Made by a program: the position numbers and the translations under genes. The notes under the pieces were generated by a model. The model did not search any database. It saw only the letters and a list, made by a program, of their open reading frames with translations, and was not told where the DNA came from. Of a stretch of DNA of 64,000 nucleotides, positions 19,076 to 28,550 are shown in pieces. The stretch lies in NCBI RefSeq assembly GCF_018595715.1, contig NZ_JAHEOJ010000014.1, positions 186,001 to 250,000 on the forward strand. The letters are read 5' to 3'. The DNA comes from Glaciecola sp. XM2 (GTDB lineage: Bacteria; Pseudomonadota; Gammaproteobacteria; Enterobacterales; Alteromonadaceae). Each line of letters opens with the position of its first letter. The first letter of the stretch is position 1.

Positions 19076-19672
19076 TCATACTTCATTACTTGTGGTTGGA
19101 AACAGCAAGCTAATACAGCCGCATATAATACCCAAAATTGCTCCCCACAAATGCGCATCAATGGCGACAGATACGCCAATGAGTGCTTCTGTGGCATCGG
19201 TTGAACCTCCAAGCTGCTCATACGCTAACTTACCAATAGCGGCTGCAATGAGCACAAAAGTCGTTGGTCGAGGATGTTTGAGTTCACGCACTAATGCATA
19301 GGCAAACAAGCCATGCAGTGTTCCAGACAGCCCAACGTAGTTATTAATGTCGGTTATTAGCACCAAAGTTATAGACAGTCCGACGGTGCAAACCATCAAT
19401 GTGGCAATCAGCGCGGATGGTTCAAACTCCTCAGAAAATAGAAACCATGTTAAATATAGCCCAGTGATGTTAAACACCAGATGCCAAACATTACTGTGTA
19501 CAAAATGAGCGGTGAGTAGCTGCCATATATGTTTGTTCGCAATCCCATCTCGGCTCAATACAAGCAGGCTTTGCAGATTGTCGGGTAAAAACATCACTAA
19601 AATAGAGGCGAGCGCCAGCATGTGGAAAACCAACTTACATCGAGAATATGCTGCTCCCTTTGCCAGTTTCAT
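19076..19672 (-). CDS. rrtA: Rhombosortase (rhomboid-family intramembrane protease)
   Basis: 198 residues with about six membrane helices. Rhomboid features: WQLLTAHFVHSNVWHLVFN near 50, nucleophile Ser116 in YVGLSGTLHG, and His174 in DAHLWGA. The GLSGxLHG and AHLWGA forms and short length fit rhombosortase (TIGR03902) rather than housekeeping GlpG. Rhombosortases cleave proteins carrying a C-terminal GlyGly-CTERM tail before their surface release by type II secretion. One such protein, the subtilase at 41088-45260, is in this window. Single gene. Confidence 0.87.
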   Translation of the reverse strand: MKLAKGAAYSRCKLVFHMLALASILVMFLPDNLQSLLVLSRDGIANKHIWQLLTAHFVHSNVWHLVFNITGLYLTWFLFSEEFEPSALIATLMVCTVGLSITLVLITDINNYVGLSGTLHGLFAYALVRELKHPRPTTFVLIAAAIGKLAYEQLGGSTDATEALIGVSVAIDAHLWGAILGIICGCISLLFPTTSNEV

Positions 19673-19777
19673 TGTTGTCTCCTAACCCATGTATTTGCGA
19701 ATTTTTAGTGATCAATGACGCTTTATAAATCAACCACTTGATTGTAGACTAGCGCTCAGTATTTCTAAAGTGATTAA

Positions 19778-20536
19778 GTGGCAATGATAAACGTTGAAGT
19801 GAGAGACTCGGTACTGCACTTACAAATCAATCGTCCTGAAAAGAAGAATGCATTACTGCCTAGTATGTATTTAGCGCTAGCTATTGCTATTGAAGACGCG
19901 ACTGCTTCAAACGCTAAAGTAGTGCTGATAGAAGGTAGCGAAGGGTGTTTCACTGCGGGTAACGACGTGTCTGAATTTATGAACTCAGACGAAAGTGAAG
20001 AGATAAACGAAACCTATCGTTTTATGCAGGCGCTGTTAAACTGCCCGCTACCGGTTGTGGCAAAGGTAGAGGGACTTGCAATAGGCATTGGTACTACGCT
20101 CCTTTTGCACTGTGACTTTGTGCTTGCCCATGCCAATACCAAGTTTGCGATGCCGTTCATTAACCTAGGCTTGGTGCCTGAATACGCATCGAGCTATATC
20201 ATTCCTCGGATATGTGGTCATTTGGTGGCATCAGAGTTGCTAATGCTAGGTGAGGTGTTTACTGCCGGCAAAGCCCTCAGTGCAGGTTTAATCAACAGCG
20301 CCCATAACGACGATTTAGACAGCGCTACCAATGCACTTCTTCAAAAGCTTACGAATAAGCCTGCAAGCGCGTTGCAGCAAACTAAAATGTTGTTAAAAAA
20401 TGATAAAACACATATCAAAGCGCATATTGATGAAGAGCTAAAATGGTTTGTAAAAGCGATGCACAGTGAGGCCGCAAAGGAAGCATTTTCAGCGTTTATT
20501 GAAAAGCGCCCCGTCGATACGAATAAGTTTAAATAA
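19778..20536 (+). CDS. Enoyl-CoA hydratase/isomerase (crotonase) family protein
   Basis: 252 residues, crotonase fold. FTAGNDVSEF contributes the oxyanion-hole region and EGLAIGIGTTLLLHCDFVLA the second part. GLVPEYASSYIIPR places a Glu at the hydratase/isomerase active site. Likely acts in fatty-acid or amino-acid CoA-ester breakdown (hydration or double-bond isomerisation). GTG 19778 or ATG 19784 could start it. It is followed after 10 bases by the gamma-glutamyltransferase gene, with no obvious functional link. Confidence 0.87.
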   Translation: MAMINVEVRDSVLHLQINRPEKKNALLPSMYLALAIAIEDATASNAKVVLIEGSEGCFTAGNDVSEFMNSDESEEINETYRFMQALLNCPLPVVAKVEGLAIGIGTTLLLHCDFVLAHANTKFAMPFINLGLVPEYASSYIIPRICGHLVASELLMLGEVFTAGKALSAGLINSAHNDDLDSATNALLQKLTNKPASALQQTKMLLKNDKTHIKAHIDEELKWFVKAMHSEAAKEAFSAFIEKRPVDTNKFK

Positions 20537-20546
20537 GGCTACTATT

Positions 20547-22307
20547 ATGAATTCAATTACGCACACCCTGGCTAAGCTCGCCTTATCATGCAGCTTCTTT
20601 GTGATAACGCAGGGCGCTATTGCTCAGCAAACACCATGGGAAGACCGAGAGCCAGAGGCAGCAACCGGTTGGTATAATCAACAGGCCGTTACTGGCACTG
20701 AGTTTATGGTATCGGCGGCTAACAAGCATGCCTCTGAGGCTGGTAAGCGCATTATTGAGCAAGGTGGCTCAGCCATAGACGCCGCGATTGCCATACAGGC
20801 AATGTTAACGCTGGTTGAACCTCAATCTTCGGGCATTGGTGGCGGCGCGTTCATTTTATATTGGGATAATGAAAACAAGCAGCTAAGCACTTACGATGGT
20901 AGAGAAACCGCGCCAGCAAACGCAAGCAGCGAGGTGTTTTTTAAAGACGGTAAGGCCATGTCTTGGCGTGATGCCGTGTTAGGTGGTAAATCGGTAGGTG
21001 TACCGGGTGTATTGAAGGCGCTAGAGTTGGCCCATAGCAAGCATGGAAAATTGCCATGGAATGCACTATTTAACGAGACTATTGCGTTAGCAAACGACGG
21101 ATTTGAAGTATCGCCACGTTTGTCAGGTTTAATTGCCAGAGATATTCACCCAGCATTAAATACCTTCGATGCCGCACAAAACTATTTTAAACCTAACGGT
21201 CAGGGCCTGCAAACTGGGGATATTCTTAAAAACCCAGAGCTGGCCGCTAGCTTGACTAAAATTGCTGAGCAGGGCACAGATTATTTCTACAAAGGGGTGT
21301 TGGCAGAACAAATCGCCGAAGCAGTAAGGCTAGCGCCCGCGAATCCTGGAAGAATGAGTACGAGCGATCTACGCAACTATCAAGCCATCGAAAGACAGCC
21401 TATGTGCGGTCAATATCGCTCATATAAAATTTGCGGCATGGCGCCACCGAGTTCAGGTGGGGTGAGCGTGTTTCAAATTTTAAATGGACTAGAACAATTT
21501 AAGCTAAGCGACTGGAGCCCTCAAGGTACCGAGTTAGTGCATGCGTTTAGTCAAGCTAGTTCGTTAGCCTTTGCCGATAGGGCGGTATATTTAGCTGATT
21601 TAGACTTTATGGGGCTTTCTGCCCAGCCACTGTTAGCTAACGATTATTTGCGTGAGCGTCGTAAGTTAATTAATGTCACTGGCCAGTATCAAAAGGCAAC
21701 TGAAGGTCAGCCGTACCCCACATATAGCTTTGCCCAAGATGATGCTTATGAGTTAAATAGCACAAGCCATATTTCTATCATTGATAAAGATGGCAATGCG
21801 ATATCGATGACCACCAGTATTGAGTTTATGTTTGGCTCTGGCGTGATGGTTGGTGGCTTTCTGCTCAATAATCAACTTACTGACTTTTCATTATCGCCCG
21901 AGCGCGATGGTAAACTTGTGCTAAACAGGGTGGAACCAGGTAAGCGCCCCCGCAGCTCTATGTCCCCAACGATGATTTTTGATGAGCAGGGTGATTTATA
22001 TGTGGTTGTAGGCTCGCCTGGTGGCAGTCGCATAATCAACTATACCGCTCAAGCGATTATTAACGTGCTCGATTTTGGTATGGACATACAGCAAGCGATT
22101 AGTGCTCCCCGTTTTACCAATAGAAACGATTATACGGCTTTAGAAAAAGGTTCAGTATTGACTGAACTCGAAGGCTCGCTAGAGGCTTTAGGCCATGATG
22201 TGCGAATAATAGACTTAAACAGTGGTTTACATGGCATTCAAGTAAAAGATGGCAAACTTATTGGAGCTGCAGACCCTCGTCGAGAAGGCCTAGCGGTAGG
22301 CAAATAA
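20547..22307 (+). CDS. ggt: Gamma-glutamyltransferase (glutathione hydrolase)
   Basis: 586 residues from ATG 20547, with a signal peptide (1-28, cleavage after AIA), so periplasmic or outer-surface. Self-cleaving Ntn hydrolase. The catalytic Thr is Thr406 in NSTSHISI, where most family members have TTH, so the second Thr is Ser here. PPSSGG, SGVMVGGFLLNN and the substrate-loop PGKRPRSSMSPT also match. It cleaves the gamma-glutamyl bond of glutathione, giving cysteinylglycine. The proenzyme would split before Thr406 into large and small subunits. Confidence 0.93.
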   Translation: MNSITHTLAKLALSCSFFVITQGAIAQQTPWEDREPEAATGWYNQQAVTGTEFMVSAANKHASEAGKRIIEQGGSAIDAAIAIQAMLTLVEPQSSGIGGGAFILYWDNENKQLSTYDGRETAPANASSEVFFKDGKAMSWRDAVLGGKSVGVPGVLKALELAHSKHGKLPWNALFNETIALANDGFEVSPRLSGLIARDIHPALNTFDAAQNYFKPNGQGLQTGDILKNPELAASLTKIAEQGTDYFYKGVLAEQIAEAVRLAPANPGRMSTSDLRNYQAIERQPMCGQYRSYKICGMAPPSSGGVSVFQILNGLEQFKLSDWSPQGTELVHAFSQASSLAFADRAVYLADLDFMGLSAQPLLANDYLRERRKLINVTGQYQKATEGQPYPTYSFAQDDAYELNSTSHISIIDKDGNAISMTTSIEFMFGSGVMVGGFLLNNQLTDFSLSPERDGKLVLNRVEPGKRPRSSMSPTMIFDEQGDLYVVVGSPGGSRIINYTAQAIINVLDFGMDIQQAISAPRFTNRNDYTALEKGSVLTELEGSLEALGHDVRIIDLNSGLHGIQVKDGKLIGAADPRREGLAVGK

Positions 22308-22321
22308 GTTTTTGAGCAAGC

Positions 22322-22774
22322 TTACGGAATCGTGTTTTTTACGTCGATGACTTTCCATTGCCCAGACTCTCTGATCATGGAAATCGTTTTAAGATCAACG
22401 ATTTGCTCATAATCAAAGGTGCCGACAATTTTGACTTCAATATCGGCATCGACTTGTTTTTCCGAATACAGTAGCGTGCCGCCAGAGACTGGGTCCACAC
22501 TGATGTCGTCTAGTCTCAGATTAAGGACATGTCGTTGCACATTGCGGTTTGTATGCTGATTGAGCAGTAAACGGCCAAAGCGCTCGTCACTAAGTTCGAC
22601 CGCTTTATCTAACGTTTCTTCGTTGTAAATCGCGCGTATAAACATTACAGCAGTGTGCTGCGGAGTGTCAGTGCTCATCATGCCGTAGCGACCGGCAGAA
22701 ACCTCTTCTTCAGCCTTTTGGCTGCATCCGAAAAGAAAAACGATTGCGCTGAGAACTGCTAAAAATACTTTCAT
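22322..22774 (-). CDS. Small lipoprotein, SnoaL/DUF4878-like
   Basis: 150 residues with a lipobox (FLFGC, Cys17). The mature domain, TPQHTAVMFIRAIYNEETLDKAVELS ending in ESGQWKVIDVKNTI, resembles the small NTF2/DUF4878-like lipoproteins; that fit is tentative. Likely anchored in the envelope. It follows the cysK terminator, so it probably has its own promoter. Confidence 0.6.
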   Translation of the reverse strand: MKVFLAVLSAIVFLFGCSQKAEEEVSAGRYGMMSTDTPQHTAVMFIRAIYNEETLDKAVELSDERFGRLLLNQHTNRNVQRHVLNLRLDDISVDPVSGGTLLYSEKQVDADIEVKIVGTFDYEQIVDLKTISMIRESGQWKVIDVKNTIP

Positions 22775-22826
22775 GAAATATGTCTCCTCTAATTATTTTA
22801 TCGGCAGTCACTTCGCTATCATTAAC

Positions 22827-22854
22827 AAAAAAGAGAGCCGAAGCTCTCTTTTTT
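22827..22854 (-). terminator. Bidirectional Rho-independent terminator after cysK
   Basis: AAAAAAGAGAGC / GCTCTCTTTTTT around CGAA, 12-bp stem with A and T runs on both sides. It lies downstream of cysK (minus strand). Confidence 0.88.
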
Positions 22855-22874
22855 ACAGGGTTATAAATTGAAGC

Positions 22875-23840
22875 TTATTGAACTTCTTCTAAATCCGAAA
22901 ATTCACCGGCAAACAAGGGGCTGCTGAGATAACGCTCGGTGCCACTTGCAAGTAGAACAACAATGATTTTATCTTTGTTTTCTGGGCGTTGTGCATAGCG
23001 AGCAGCAGCGACAGCAGCAGCACCTGAAGAGATACCTGCTAAAATCCCTTCTTCTTTCATTAAGCGTCGGCACATGTCAAAGCACTCTTCGTTACTTACG
23101 CGCTCTACCTCATCGATAATGCTTAGGTCTAAGTTACCTGGTATAAAGCCTGCGCCAATCCCTTGAATTTTATGAGGGGCAGGGGTCAACTCCTCACCTG
23201 CTAATGCCTGAGTGATCACAGGTGAATCTTCAGGTTCAACTGCAACCGTTGTAATAGCTTTGCCTTGCGTATACTTTAAATAACGAGACGTACCTGTGAT
23301 GGTACCGCCAGTGCCCACGCCTGCAATAAACGCATCGACTTTACCGTCAGTTGCTTCCCAAATTTCGGGACCCGTGGTTTGCTCATGAATTTCAGGGTTT
23401 GCTGGGTTATCAAATTGATGCATAGGCACATATTTACCTGGGTTTGCGTCCATCAGCTCCTGTACTTTTGCAACAGCGCCTTTCATACCCTTAGGCGGTT
23501 CTGTTAATACAAGTGTTGCACCCAGTGCTTTAAGAAGCTTTCTGCGCTCTAATGACATGCTGCTTGGCATAGTAAGGGTGATTTTGTATCCGCGCGATGC
23601 TGCTACAAACGCCAGTGCGATGCCGGTGTTACCGCTGGTTGCTTCAATGATTTCTTTTTCAGGTGTGAGGATGCCTTTTTTCTCTGCATCCCAAATCATG
23701 TTCGCGCCAATGCGACACTTTACGCTGAAACTAGGGTTACGACTTTCAATTTTGGCGTAAACATTGCCAGAAACAACGCGATTAAGTTTAACCAATGGCG
23801 TTTTGCCAATTGCCAGTGAGCTGTCGTCAAATACATTCAT
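22875..23840 (-). CDS. cysK: Cysteine synthase A (O-acetylserine sulfhydrylase)
   Basis: 321 residues, fold-type II PLP enzyme. PLP lysine is Lys41 in [20 protein letters not shown] binds the substrate carboxylate, [12 protein letters not shown] binds the PLP phosphate, and AGISSGAAA closes the site. It makes cysteine from O-acetylserine and sulfide in the cytoplasm. The length and the SFSVKCR motif favour CysK over CysM. Single gene with its own terminator; upstream control (CysB site) could not be confirmed by eye. Confidence 0.94.
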   Translation of the reverse strand: MNVFDDSSLAIGKTPLVKLNRVVSGNVYAKIESRNPSFSVKCRIGANMIWDAEKKGILTPEKEIIEATSGNTGIALAFVAASRGYKITLTMPSSMSLERRKLLKALGATLVLTEPPKGMKGAVAKVQELMDANPGKYVPMHQFDNPANPEIHEQTTGPEIWEATDGKVDAFIAGVGTGGTITGTSRYLKYTQGKAITTVAVEPEDSPVITQALAGEELTPAPHKIQGIGAGFIPGNLDLSIIDEVERVSNEECFDMCRRLMKEEGILAGISSGAAAVAAARYAQRPENKDKIIVVLLASGTERYLSSPLFAGEFSDLEEVQ

Positions 23841-24320
23841 GTTGATGAGATCCTTTGTTTAAAAACCACAAAACCTTTACGGTATATTTGTGCTTTATTT
23901 TGTTGTGTTAGTTACGTGTATCACACACTCTAGCTTATGCGTAATTTAGAAAAAGCGAAGTGCTTTTTTGATATAAGTTATTAGCACTTGTTAGTCTAGC
24001 AACTGATAACGCATAAGACCGCAATATTGGCTTAATAATTCCAGTCATGCTGCCTATTTACTCATCAACAAAACACCCACAAAGATTTTAAAGCGTAATG
24101 ACGAGTAAAAAAATCAACCCAATCGGCATTTATCAGGTATGTATATTACTGATGTTTAGTCAATACAATAAGCACTCTAAAGTTACTAAGTGCACAGTTG
24201 AATGTTAGGGTTTACGCATACACATTTACGTTTGATGCATAACGTCATGCATCTTAGTGCTTGTTACTGGTCACTTGTTGTGACTCAACACGAAATAAAA
24301 TCATCAAAAGAGGGTTGTAA
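23841..24320. other. 480-base non-coding gap between cysK and the MoxR gene
   Basis: No convincing gene: the short plus-strand ORF at 24202-24396 mostly overlaps the MoxR gene and has no family signature. AT-rich, with a small AAAAAGC/GCTTTTT hairpin near 23950-23968 and an inverted repeat at 24234-24253. It must carry the divergent promoters of cysK and the MoxR operon. Confidence 0.6.
24234..24253. repeat. Inverted repeat GATGCAT-N6-ATGCATC
   Basis: Seven-base perfect arms around AACGTC, ending 67 bases before the MoxR start. The position suits an operator, but a single short dyad may be chance. Confidence 0.3.
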
Positions 24321-25166
24321 ATGGGCTTTATTGGCACCGAAAACTATATTGCGAGCAAGGAATTGCAACTTGCGGTTAACGCGGCAATTACTTTAGAAAA
24401 GCCGCTGTTGATCAAAGGAGAGCCGGGGACCGGTAAGACGATGTTGGCTGAAGAGCTAGCAAGCGCACTGAATACCAACCTGCTTCAATGGCATATAAAA
24501 TCAACCACGAAAGCTCAGCAAGGATTGTATGAATATGATGCCGTGTCTCGCTTACGCGATTCGCAACTCGGTGACGCGCGTGTAAAAGACATACGTAATT
24601 ACATTGTAAAAGGAAAGCTTTGGGAGGCGTTTAGCGCTGAGCAGCGCCCAGTATTATTGATTGATGAAATAGATAAAGCGGACATTGAGTTTCCAAACGA
24701 CCTTTTGCTTGAATTGGATAAGATGGAATTTTTTGTATATGAAACCCAAGAAAGGGTGGTTGCAAAACAGCGTCCCATTGTGATTATTACGTCAAATAAT
24801 GAGAAAGAGCTGCCAGATGCCTTCTTGCGCCGCTGTTTCTTTCATTATATTCAATTTCCAAGCGACGATGAAATGCGTCAAATCGTGCAGGTTCACTTTC
24901 CAGAATTGAAAAAGGGTTTGCTTGATAATGCGCTTAAATCGTTTTTCCAGTTGAGAAACGTCAATGGTCTGAAGAAAAAGCCTTCAACCTCAGAGCTCAT
25001 TGATTGGTTAAAGCTGCTGGTGGCAGACGATATCCCACCTGAAGCAATTGCCGATAAAGATGCAAAAAATGCCTTGCCACCGCTATATGGTGCATTATTG
25101 AAAAACGAACAAGACATTCATTTGTTTGAAAAACTGATGTTCATGGCTCGACGCAATGCTGATTAA
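24321..25166 (+). CDS. MoxR-family AAA+ ATPase
   Basis: 281 residues. Walker A GEPGTGKT lies near residue 33, Walker B LLIDEIDKAD near 112, sensor-1 ITSNNEKELPDAFLRRC (arginine finger region). MoxR ATPases act as chaperones that mature or activate enzyme complexes together with a VWA partner; such a partner follows, overlapping by 11 bases. ATG 24321 follows AGAGGG. The target complex is not in view. Confidence 0.92.
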   Translation: MGFIGTENYIASKELQLAVNAAITLEKPLLIKGEPGTGKTMLAEELASALNTNLLQWHIKSTTKAQQGLYEYDAVSRLRDSQLGDARVKDIRNYIVKGKLWEAFSAEQRPVLLIDEIDKADIEFPNDLLLELDKMEFFVYETQERVVAKQRPIVIITSNNEKELPDAFLRRCFFHYIQFPSDDEMRQIVQVHFPELKKGLLDNALKSFFQLRNVNGLKKKPSTSELIDWLKLLVADDIPPEAIADKDAKNALPPLYGALLKNEQDIHLFEKLMFMARRNAD

Positions 25167-26334
25167 TTTTTTCTTTACCCTAAGAAAACATAAAGTAAAA
25201 ACCAGTATTACTGAGTATTTGGACCTTATGCGGGCGCTCAAAAATGAAGTGGTCTATAGCGATATGGATGCATTTTATTATTTGGCCCGCACGGTCATGA
25301 TAAAGGACGAGAGTCAGTACGATAAATTCGACCGAGCGTTTGCAGAATATTTTAAGGGTGTTCAGCAAATCGACTTGTTTGACCAAGAAATCCCTCAAGA
25401 ATGGTTGCGTAAACAGTTAGAGAAGGTGCTGACTGAAGAAGAAAAACAGCAAATCAAATCCTTAGACGGGCTTGATGAGCTGATGAAAACCCTCGAAGAG
25501 CGTCTCAAGGATCAAGAAAAACGTCACGAAGGCGGTAATAAATGGATTGGCACGGGCGGCACATCTCCCTTTGGGGCTCATGGCTACAATCCAGAAGGCG
25601 TTCGCATTGGCCAAGATAAGAACCGTAATTTTTCGGCTGCAAAAGTATGGGATAAACGCACCTTTAAGAATCTCTCAAGCGACGTGGAACTCGGGACGCG
25701 TAACATTAAAATTGCCCTTAGACGTTTACGCAAGTTTGCCCGCACAGGGGCAAGTGACCAGCTGGATGTAAGTGATACCATCGCCTCTACTGCTAAAAAT
25801 GCTGGCTACTTAGACATAAAGATGGCGCCAGAACGTCGAAATGCCGTTAAACTCTTGCTGTTTTTTGACGTGGGCGGTTCGATGGATGCGCATATCCAGC
25901 TATGTGAAGAATTGTTTTCTGCAGCCCACACAGAGTTTAAACATATTGAGTTCTTTTATTTCCACAATTGCTTATATGACGGGGTGTGGCAAGACAACGC
26001 GCGCCGCGGTCAAGGCGATATCGATACTTATCAGATCTTGCATAAATACGGCAGTGACTATAAAGTCATCTTCGTAGGCGATGCCACAATGGGCCCATAT
26101 GAAATAACCTATCCAGGCGGCAGTGTTGAGCATTGGAACGAAGAGCCCGGTAGTGTATGGATGCAGCGCATGCTCAACCATTTCGAATATTGTGTTTGGC
26201 TGAATCCTCAGCCTAAAGCGTATTGGCACTATCATGCATCGATACAAATCATGCTTGAGATCATGAACCAGAAAATGTACCCCCTGACCCTTGAAGGGAT
26301 TGGGGAGGCCATCAAAGCCTTATTGAAAAAATAA
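25156..26334 (+). CDS. VWA-domain protein (CoxE-like), MoxR partner
   Basis: 392 residues. The N-terminal half is helical and charged, with a Gly-rich linker (KWIGTGGTSPFGAHG near 132). The C-terminal VWA domain has a MIDAS-like motif DVGGSMD, a variant of DxSxS with Gly at the second position. This Gly form is common in this family. No membrane segment. Translation is coupled to the MoxR gene by an 11-base overlap. Together they form the usual two-part maturation module; the client is unknown. Confidence 0.88.
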   Translation: MLINFFFTLRKHKVKTSITEYLDLMRALKNEVVYSDMDAFYYLARTVMIKDESQYDKFDRAFAEYFKGVQQIDLFDQEIPQEWLRKQLEKVLTEEEKQQIKSLDGLDELMKTLEERLKDQEKRHEGGNKWIGTGGTSPFGAHGYNPEGVRIGQDKNRNFSAAKVWDKRTFKNLSSDVELGTRNIKIALRRLRKFARTGASDQLDVSDTIASTAKNAGYLDIKMAPERRNAVKLLLFFDVGGSMDAHIQLCEELFSAAHTEFKHIEFFYFHNCLYDGVWQDNARRGQGDIDTYQILHKYGSDYKVIFVGDATMGPYEITYPGGSVEHWNEEPGSVWMQRMLNHFEYCVWLNPQPKAYWHYHASIQIMLEIMNQKMYPLTLEGIGEAIKALLKK

Positions 26335-26370
26335 ATGCTTGTTTTAGGCATTTAACCTTCAGGACATGCA

Positions 26371-27111
26371 GTGAAAAGACTGAATAAATATATCAGCGAT
26401 ACCGGATTTTGCTCCCGTCGCGAGGCCGACAAGCTTATTGAGCAAGGGCGCGTTAAGGTGAACGGTGAAAAACCAGAGCTAGGCACCAAAATTGGTGACG
26501 CTGATAAGGTAAGCGTAGATGGCAAAGTGATTAGTGCAGTGCCTGAAAATAAAAGCGATCGAGTCTATTTGGCCTATCACAAACCGGTGGGTATTACCTG
26601 CACGACTGAGCGCAAGATCAAGGGCAATATCATCGATGCGATTGGTTATCATCAACGTATTTTCCCTATCGGACGCTTAGATAAACCTTCCGAAGGGCTG
26701 ATTTTATTGACCAATGATGGCGACATCGTTAACAAAATCTTGCGCGCTGAAAATGCACATGAAAAGCGTTACCGGGTCAATGTAAACAAACCCATTACGC
26801 CTGCGTTTTTGAAAAAAATGAGCGAAGGCGTACCCATCCTTAACACGGTAACACTGCCGTGCGAGGTTAAACAAGTCGGCAAAATGAGCTTTGATATTGT
26901 ATTGACGCAAGGACTCAATCGCCAGATCAGGCGCATGTGCGAGTATTTGGGCTATGATGTTACGCGGCTGATTCGCAACAGCATTATGCACATCCGCTTG
27001 GGTAATCTCAAAGTCGGTCAATATCGCAAACTGCGTGATGATGAATTGCAACAGCTTAACGCACAGGTCCAACATTCTGTGAAAACTTCATCACGAAACG
27101 CCTCTGTATGA
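26371..27111 (+). CDS. rluF: 23S rRNA pseudouridine synthase RluF
   Basis: 246 residues from GTG 26371. An S4 RNA-binding domain (MKRLNKYISDTGFCSRREAD, residues 1-50) precedes the RsuA-type catalytic domain with Asp in GRLDKPSEGLILLTNDGD. GRLDKPSEG, EKRYRV and NRQIRRMCEYLGY match RluF best. It makes pseudouridine at position 2604 of 23S rRNA in E. coli. It is somewhat shorter than E. coli RluF, lacking the long C-terminal tail. Its stop overlaps the start of the MATE gene by four bases. Confidence 0.88.
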   Translation: MKRLNKYISDTGFCSRREADKLIEQGRVKVNGEKPELGTKIGDADKVSVDGKVISAVPENKSDRVYLAYHKPVGITCTTERKIKGNIIDAIGYHQRIFPIGRLDKPSEGLILLTNDGDIVNKILRAENAHEKRYRVNVNKPITPAFLKKMSEGVPILNTVTLPCEVKQVGKMSFDIVLTQGLNRQIRRMCEYLGYDVTRLIRNSIMHIRLGNLKVGQYRKLRDDELQQLNAQVQHSVKTSSRNASV

Positions 27112-28463
27112 ATGACTTTAAACGCGAGTTTGGCTTACTTACAAAAATAGCGTGGCCTTTACTGCTAGCGCAACTCATGCAAACCCTTATGGGGGTATCT
27201 GACACCATCATGGCAGGCCGCTACGATTCGGTAGACATGGCATCTGTGGCCATTGGTCACTCAGTTATCATGCCCATTCTTATCTTCTTGCAAGGGATAT
27301 GTTTAGCCTTATCACCGATCATTGCCCGATTCCACGGCGGTCATCAAGCGCATCAGGTCGCCCATCCGGTATGGCAAACCTTTTATTTGTCGATGACCAT
27401 TGCGGTGATGATCATGTTCTCTATTTTGCTGATGCCAAACCTTTTGGGATTGCTAGAGATGGATGAGCGTATGCGCAATGAAACGCTAGAGTACGTAGGT
27501 TACGTGCTAATGAGTGCGCCTGCGTTTGCGATTTATCAAACTCTGCGTAATTACTGCGAAGGCTTATCTAAAACTCGCCCCACAATGGTGATCATGTTTA
27601 CTGGATTGTTGGTCAACATTCCGGCCAACTACATCTTTATTAATGGTTTGTTTGGTTTTGAAGAGATGGGCGGTGCCGGTTGCGGCTTTGCAACGATGTT
27701 GGTGTTCTACGTTATGGCTTTTGCAACGTGGATTTATACGGTATTTGCTCAATGGCTGAAAGAATATAAGTTGTACCAGTCGTGGATCAACCCCGATTTT
27801 GCCATGATGTTTGCGGTTGCCAAGCAGGGCGTACCTATTGCGCTGACGTTTTTAGCCGAAGTCAGTTTATTTGCGGTTGTCGCCATTATGTTAGCACCTT
27901 CGGGGGCGCTCACCGTTGCCTCTCATCAGGTGGCGCTGAACTTCTCCTCATTGATTTTTATGATCCCCCTTAGTATTGGCTTGGCAGTGGCAATCCGTAT
28001 AGGCCATATCATTGGTGAGCAGCGCACGCCAGTTGCAAAAACTGCGTATCTATCAGCGCTTGTTTTGGCGGTAAGCACTGTCACGATCACAGCGACGGGC
28101 ACCATTTTAGGCAATGAGATGATTGCTAGCATGTATTCTAATGAGACTGAGGTCATAGAATATGCAGCATCATTACTCTTATTTGCCGCTGTGTTTCAGT
28201 TCTCAGATGCGATACAAGTGGTATCTGCAAATGCGCTTAGAGGATACAAAGACACCCGCGCGATGCTCGTTATTAGCGTGTTTTGTTATTGGGGAATAGG
28301 GTTTCCAACAGGTATTATCCTCGGTTTAACCGATATACTCGTGCCTGCGATGTCGGCCAAAGGCTTTTGGATTGGCTTTATCACCGGTCTTAGTGCAGCT
28401 GCAATACTCATGACTTGGCGGGTAACGGTTGTTCAGCGAAGGCTGATGCGTTTGCCCGTTTAG
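27108..28463 (+). CDS. MATE family multidrug efflux transporter (NorM type)
   Basis: 451 residues with about 12 membrane helices in two halves, each beginning with the family pattern: LLAQLMQTLMGVSDTIMAGR in the first half, and PIALTFLAEVSLFAVVAIML in the second. Inner-membrane exporter using Na+ or H+ gradients to expel cationic drugs and toxins. The ATG overlaps the rluF stop (ATGA), so translation is probably coupled; a functional link is not evident. Confidence 0.9.
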   Translation: MNDFKREFGLLTKIAWPLLLAQLMQTLMGVSDTIMAGRYDSVDMASVAIGHSVIMPILIFLQGICLALSPIIARFHGGHQAHQVAHPVWQTFYLSMTIAVMIMFSILLMPNLLGLLEMDERMRNETLEYVGYVLMSAPAFAIYQTLRNYCEGLSKTRPTMVIMFTGLLVNIPANYIFINGLFGFEEMGGAGCGFATMLVFYVMAFATWIYTVFAQWLKEYKLYQSWINPDFAMMFAVAKQGVPIALTFLAEVSLFAVVAIMLAPSGALTVASHQVALNFSSLIFMIPLSIGLAVAIRIGHIIGEQRTPVAKTAYLSALVLAVSTVTITATGTILGNEMIASMYSNETEVIEYAASLLLFAAVFQFSDAIQVVSANALRGYKDTRAMLVISVFCYWGIGFPTGIILGLTDILVPAMSAKGFWIGFITGLSAAAILMTWRVTVVQRRLMRLPV

Positions 28464-28550
28464 GGGCTGACGTTTTTTATAAACATAAAATGAGCTCGTT
28501 TTTATACTGAGCAAAATTGATATTGATATTGATAATGAGTCAGAGCCTGA

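Noticed and set aside
24202-24396. 64-residue plus-strand ORF before the MoxR gene
   Set aside because: Cys/His/Leu-rich, no family pattern, no ribosome site, and its end overlaps the MoxR gene in another frame.
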